Assembly: GCA_963667205.1 (NCBI GenBank) | Contig: OY762959.1 | Span: forward strand, 620,001 to 684,000 | Source: CF-162 sp963667205 | GTDB lineage: Bacteria; Chloroflexota; Dehalococcoidia; SM23-28-2; RBG-16-64-32 | Direction: 5' to 3' | DNA: 64,000 bases | In this document: positions 60,626 to 64,000 of the stretch, in pieces | Layout of the letters: each line of letters opens with the position of its first letter | Numbering within the stretch: position 1 is the first letter of the stretch | The notes under the pieces: generated by a model | Told to the model about the DNA's origin: nothing | Seen by the model: the letters and a program-made list of their open reading frames with translations, nothing else | Databases searched by the model: none | Position numbers and translations under genes: made by a program

Positions 60626-61495
60626 CTACGCCACCGCGCCGGCCGAGCCGACGACGAACTTCGTGCCGTCCGCCTTCTCACACCAGACGCTCGCGGTCAG
60701 CCGCTTTCGCGCCCCCTCCGCCGCCTCTTTCGTGACGTTGCCGTTTGCCGTGACGCGCTCGCCCTGCCAGAGGACGTTGACCAGCGCGACGTTCATCCTG
60801 CCGCCGCTGAACCAGCCTTCGCCGAAGCGCCCCGTCATCATCTCTGAGATGAAGCAGAGCGACATCATGCCCTGCACGACGATGTCCGGAAAGCCGAGCT
60901 TGCGCGCCATCTCGCGGTCGTTGTGATAGGTCTTGTGCGGCCCGGAAAACTTCTGGCACATCTCCAGCGTGATCTCCTTCTCCGGGACCGATAGCTCTTC
61001 GAGCACGGTCTCGTCCTCCCCCTCGAAGCGGCGGTCTGAACGCTTCTCGCGCTTCTTATCGACGACGTCGCCCTCGGTATCGGTGCGCAGGAGGAAGCTC
61101 TGGTGGGTGCGGCCGCGGTTGAGGATACGGCCGTCCGCAGCATAGATCGCGGTCTCGTTGACGAGGTGCTCGCGGTCGCGCCGTGTGTAGCGGTCGATGA
61201 TCTGGCGGCGGGCGACGACGGTATCGCCGACCATGATCGGGGCGAAGAGCTCCCACTCCTGGCGAGCGTGCAGGTTGCCGAAGATGCTCAGGTACCAGTC
61301 GAGCGTGTGGTAGACCTCGGAGTGCAGGACCAGGGCGGGCGCGACGGGTCCGCCGAGCGGCGAATCGCCGAAGTACCAGGGGTTGAAGTCCTGCACGGAG
61401 TCGGCGTAGTGCTGCACGAGCTCAGGCGTGATCTTGATCTCGCGCTCGCCGTAGTAACGCCCGACGTGAACTTCGTCCCTGCGTGCCGTCGTCAT
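60626..61495 (-). CDS. double hot-dog protein (MaoC/FAS1-like dehydratase)
   Basis: 289 aa from ATG 61495; an upstream in-frame ATG (61669) would overlap the TolB-like gene and is rejected. The first hot-dog (EREIKITPELVQHYADSVQD) contains NPWYFGDSPLGGPVAPALVL, and the second has FSGPHKTYHNDREMARKLGFPDIVVQGMM with the hydratase His in YHND. It resembles acyl-CoA hydratases with two fused half-domains. It lies 11 bases after a TolB-like lipoprotein gene. Confidence 0.8.
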   Translation of the reverse strand: MTTARRDEVHVGRYYGEREIKITPELVQHYADSVQDFNPWYFGDSPLGGPVAPALVLHSEVYHTLDWYLSIFGNLHARQEWELFAPIMVGDTVVARRQIIDRYTRRDREHLVNETAIYAADGRILNRGRTHQSFLLRTDTEGDVVDKKREKRSDRRFEGEDETVLEELSVPEKEITLEMCQKFSGPHKTYHNDREMARKLGFPDIVVQGMMSLCFISEMMTGRFGEGWFSGGRMNVALVNVLWQGERVTANGNVTKEAAEGARKRLTASVWCEKADGTKFVVGSAGAVA

Positions 61496-61506
61496 CGCCT
61501 TCGAGT

Positions 61507-62691
61507 CTACCTCACCGAGGCAACGCCGACGCCGTCTCCGGAGTCGTTCGTGAGGCGGACGAGATCGCTTCCGTCCGCGTCGATGACGTAGACGTCGCGA
61601 CGCCCGTCCCGATGGGACGAGAAAGCGATCTGCGTGCCGTCCGGCGACCAGGCGGGGAAGGCGTCCCACCCGGCGTCATCAGTGATGCGGATCAACGCGC
61701 CGCCGTCAGCGTTCGCGATGTAAAGCTCAGAGTTGAAGTCCCGGTTGGAGACCAGGGCGATTCGCACACCGTCCGGCGACGAGGCGGGCTGGATGTCCGG
61801 CCGAGGAGCGACGGTGACGCGCGTGAGGTAGGAGGGTACGGTGTCCATGACGTACACTTCGGCGCTCCCGGAGCGCTCGGAAACGAAGGCGAGGCGGCGG
61901 CTGTCGGCGGCCCAGACGGGCGACGTATCGTTGAGGGCGGAGAGCGTGATGTTGACCTTGCCGTCGCCGTTCGCCTGCATCATGAAGAGGTCCATGTCGG
62001 CGGGCTCCCCCGACTGGTAGGCGATGCGCGAGCCGTCGGGTGACCGTGTGGCCGAGAAGTCGTCGCGGTCGCTGGAGGTCAGCTGGACCTGGTTGGCGCC
62101 GTCGGCGTCCATTTCGTAGATATCGAAGTTGCCGCGGCGGTTGGTGCCGAAGAGGAGGCGCGAGCCGTCGAGCGACCACTCGTAGGGGATGTCGACGCCC
62201 GTGGTGGCAGTCAGCCGCCGGCGGTCCGACCCGTCGGCGGCCATGGTGTAAACGTCGCCGTCGCGCTCATCGTTGGCCTCCGAGTAGAAGGCGATGCGCG
62301 AGCCGTCCGGCGACCAGACCGGGAAGGCGTCGGGCGCGGGATCGCTGGTGAGGCGCCGAAGGTCCGAGCCGTCGGCGTTCATGACGTAGATATCGACGTT
62401 GTCGTCGCGGTTGGGCAGATTGAAGACACGGTCGGCGTAGAAGGCGATGCGCGAGCCATCGGGCGACCAGGCGGGCGCCGTGTCCCAGGGCAAGACGTCG
62501 GTCAGCGACTCCGGGGGCTGACGGCCCGGCGCCGGGACGCGGATCTCGTAACCGCCGGCGGCGCGGGAGAAGAGGACGATCCGCCCCTGCGGCGTGTCGT
62601 CGCTGCCCGAGCAGCCAGAAGCGAGCATAGCGAGTGCGCCGACGACAGCAGAGGCGGCGAGAAGGATTTGGGATCGCGGACGGAGGGGCAT
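61507..62691 (-). CDS. TolB-like beta-propeller lipoprotein
   Basis: 394 aa. A signal peptide with lipobox (ALAMLASGCSGSD) is followed by about eight PD40 repeats, each with a version of SPDGSRIAF and of YVMNADGSDLRRLT. It is a surface or periplasmic six- to eight-bladed propeller for protein binding. It lacks the N-terminal domain of true TolB. Confidence 0.88.
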   Translation of the reverse strand: MPLRPRSQILLAASAVVGALAMLASGCSGSDDTPQGRIVLFSRAAGGYEIRVPAPGRQPPESLTDVLPWDTAPAWSPDGSRIAFYADRVFNLPNRDDNVDIYVMNADGSDLRRLTSDPAPDAFPVWSPDGSRIAFYSEANDERDGDVYTMAADGSDRRRLTATTGVDIPYEWSLDGSRLLFGTNRRGNFDIYEMDADGANQVQLTSSDRDDFSATRSPDGSRIAYQSGEPADMDLFMMQANGDGKVNITLSALNDTSPVWAADSRRLAFVSERSGSAEVYVMDTVPSYLTRVTVAPRPDIQPASSPDGVRIALVSNRDFNSELYIANADGGALIRITDDAGWDAFPAWSPDGTQIAFSSHRDGRRDVYVIDADGSDLVRLTNDSGDGVGVASVR

Positions 62692-62800
62692 CTCTTGCTT
62701 TAGGCGACTGATCGGTCACATTCTTGCAGGCTACATGTTCTCACGATTAAACTACAACCCGCTCTGCCAGCCGGCGGAGCGTCATTGAGAAGACTTCCTG

Positions 62801-63928
62801 ATGCTACTCGTCGCCCGCAAAAACCTGTTGGCGGAGAAGACACGCCTCGCGATTTCGATCGGTGGCATCGCCCTCTCGGTGTTCCTGATCGCCATCCTGC
62901 TGTCGCTCTTCCGGGGCTGGAGCGAGCGTGTGGGGAGCTTCGTCGAGGACGTGCCGGCGGACCTCTGGGTGGCCAGCGAGGGGACGACCGACTTCACCGC
63001 CGCCGCCTCGATTGTGCCGTCGTCGCTGGGGCTCCGGCTGGAGCTGATCCCGGAGAGCGACGTTGTGGCGCCGCTGATCGTGCGGCCGATGGAGATGTCG
63101 CACCTCGGCGGGGATCCCGACGACACGTTCGACGTTCACTTCGTGGGCTACAGCCCGGAGATCGGACTAGGCGGCCCGCTGGAGGTAACCGAAGGCAAGA
63201 GTCCGCCGGGCCCCGGCGAGATGATCGTCGACGAGCAGATGCACCGCCGCTTTGACGTCGACATCGGCGACCGCCTGGTCCGCGGAACGAAGTCGCTGAC
63301 GGTGGTGGGATACTCGAAAGGCGGCGACTTCGTCTACACGCAGGTGGGCCACGTGACGATCGACACCGCGGTCGACTTCCTGGAGCTGGACCCGCCGTCA
63401 CAGCGGACGTTCTTCTTGATGACGCTGAACGACCCGAGCGAACGGGAATCAGTGGCCCGGCGCATGGAGATCGTGCTGCCGGGCGTTGAGTTCATCACGG
63501 GCGAGTCGTTCGCGGCGGAGACGCGAGACCGCATCCTGGGCCAGATCCTGCCGATCCTGATCGTCGTGCTGATCGTCGCCTTCATCGTCGGACTGGCGGT
63601 GGCCGGGCTGACGATCTACACGGCGACGATCAAGAAGTCGCGCGAATACGGGATCCTGAAGGCCGAGGGCTTCACGAATCCGTACCTGTATCGGGTCGTG
63701 TTCGAGCAGAGCATGGTCACCGGTGTGCTCGGGTTCCTGATAGGCGCCGGCATCACGGTCTTCGTTGGTCCGGTGGCGCAGGCCCAGGTCCCGCAGTTCG
63801 TCGTATTCGTACGCTGGCAAGACATCATTGGCATCGCGGGCGCCACACTGCTCATGGCGCTGATCGCTGCCTACATCACCGTTAGAAGGCTAACAAGCAT
63901 TGACCCAGTCTCCGTCTTCAAAGGCTGA
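62801..63928 (+). CDS. ABC transporter permease (FtsX/MacB/DevC-like)
   Basis: 375 aa. One helix near the N-terminus (ISIGGIALSVFLIAILLSLF), an extracytoplasmic domain (about 45-240), and three C-terminal helices (VVLIVAFIVGLAVAGLTIYT, the next near 290, and IAGATLLMALIAAYITV), as in FtsX-type permeases. It is of DevC length. An ATPase gene overlaps its end. Confidence 0.88.
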   Translation: MLLVARKNLLAEKTRLAISIGGIALSVFLIAILLSLFRGWSERVGSFVEDVPADLWVASEGTTDFTAAASIVPSSLGLRLELIPESDVVAPLIVRPMEMSHLGGDPDDTFDVHFVGYSPEIGLGGPLEVTEGKSPPGPGEMIVDEQMHRRFDVDIGDRLVRGTKSLTVVGYSKGGDFVYTQVGHVTIDTAVDFLELDPPSQRTFFLMTLNDPSERESVARRMEIVLPGVEFITGESFAAETRDRILGQILPILIVVLIVAFIVGLAVAGLTIYTATIKKSREYGILKAEGFTNPYLYRVVFEQSMVTGVLGFLIGAGITVFVGPVAQAQVPQFVVFVRWQDIIGIAGATLLMALIAAYITVRRLTSIDPVSVFKG

Positions 63929-64000
63929 CGCGCCCGAGCCGGCGCAGGAGCGGCAGACGATCCTGCGGCTGGACGGCGTCAGCAAGATCTACCGCTCCGG
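63900..64000 (+). CDS. ABC transporter ATP-binding protein (start only, cut by window end)
   Basis: TTG 63900 opens a frame (out of frame with the permease end) that reads MTQSPSSKADAPEPAQERQT then ILRLDGVSKIYRSG, the usual start of an ABC ATPase just before its Walker A. Overlap with the permease indicates a coupled exporter. The start codon could instead lie elsewhere. Confidence 0.75.
   Translation, partial: MTQSPSSKADAPEPAQERQTILRLDGVSKIYRS

Overview
This is a 64 kb window of dense, high-GC bacterial chromosome. Every gene belongs to a core or accessory bacterial family, and the gene ends often overlap by ATGA, GTGA or TTGA. The protein content is typical of a Chloroflexota-like lineage: RNase J, a Mrp/ApbC carrier, stand-alone MurE and BirA, an NfeD-slipin pair, a Re-citrate-synthase-like HMGL protein, and a PyrR attenuator. 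The phylum is an inference from protein character and was not tested. No phage, IS element, CRISPR array or rRNA is visible. The one recombinase-family gene looks chromosomal and degenerate.

Layout. 1-5675 (minus): histidine genes hisZ, a double-length hisG, a zinc phospholipase-like gene, hisD and hisC (cut by the window edge). 5783-7986 (plus): nfeD and slipin. 8052-10581 (minus): birA, a 22-codon ORF with its own terminator, and murE. RNase P RNA lies just upstream at 10623-10983 (minus). 11260-13778 (minus): an RNase H-like gene, a serine-recombinase-like gene and a C4 zinc-ribbon coiled coil. 13908-23362 (plus): yceD-rpmF, fabD-fabG-nusB-acpP, tatB-like and tatC, family 4 UDG, RNase J and FtsK. 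23714-26243 (minus): GNAT and uvrB. 26337-42786: an accessory stretch holding a hydrolase-cyclase fusion, a tRNA-editing protein, an enoyl-CoA hydratase, an HMGL enzyme with fabH, a CysRS-glycosyltransferase fusion, a MATE pump, an acetoacetate-decarboxylase-like gene, an FAD oxidoreductase, MaoC genes, and a Fur/NiCoT pair. 43150-53719 (plus): a PyrR-attenuated pyrimidine operon, pyrR-pyrB-pyrC-carA-GNAT-orf-carB-orf-pyrK-cupredoxin. 53755-64000: apbC, pyrD, a metallophosphoesterase, tRNA-Pro, small proteins, TatA, a cyclophilin, a double hotdog protein, a TolB-like lipoprotein and an ABC exporter cut by the window end.

Three patterns run through the window. First, many promoters carry an extended -10 (TGN plus a TATAAT-like hexamer), and several start codons lie only 7-10 bases downstream with no Shine-Dalgarno, so leaderless mRNAs seem common. 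Second, single-base frameshifts cluster between 26 and 39 kb, several of them in G runs. This looks like consensus error or local gene decay, and the affected genes are annotated as broken. Third, several proteins have unusual architecture: tandem HisG with one degenerate half, CysRS fused to a family 2 glycosyltransferase, a serine recombinase lacking the D-R-x-x-R catalytic motif, and two lower-GC genes of unknown function placed on either side of carB inside the pyrimidine operon. These last two are the best candidates for undescribed biology.
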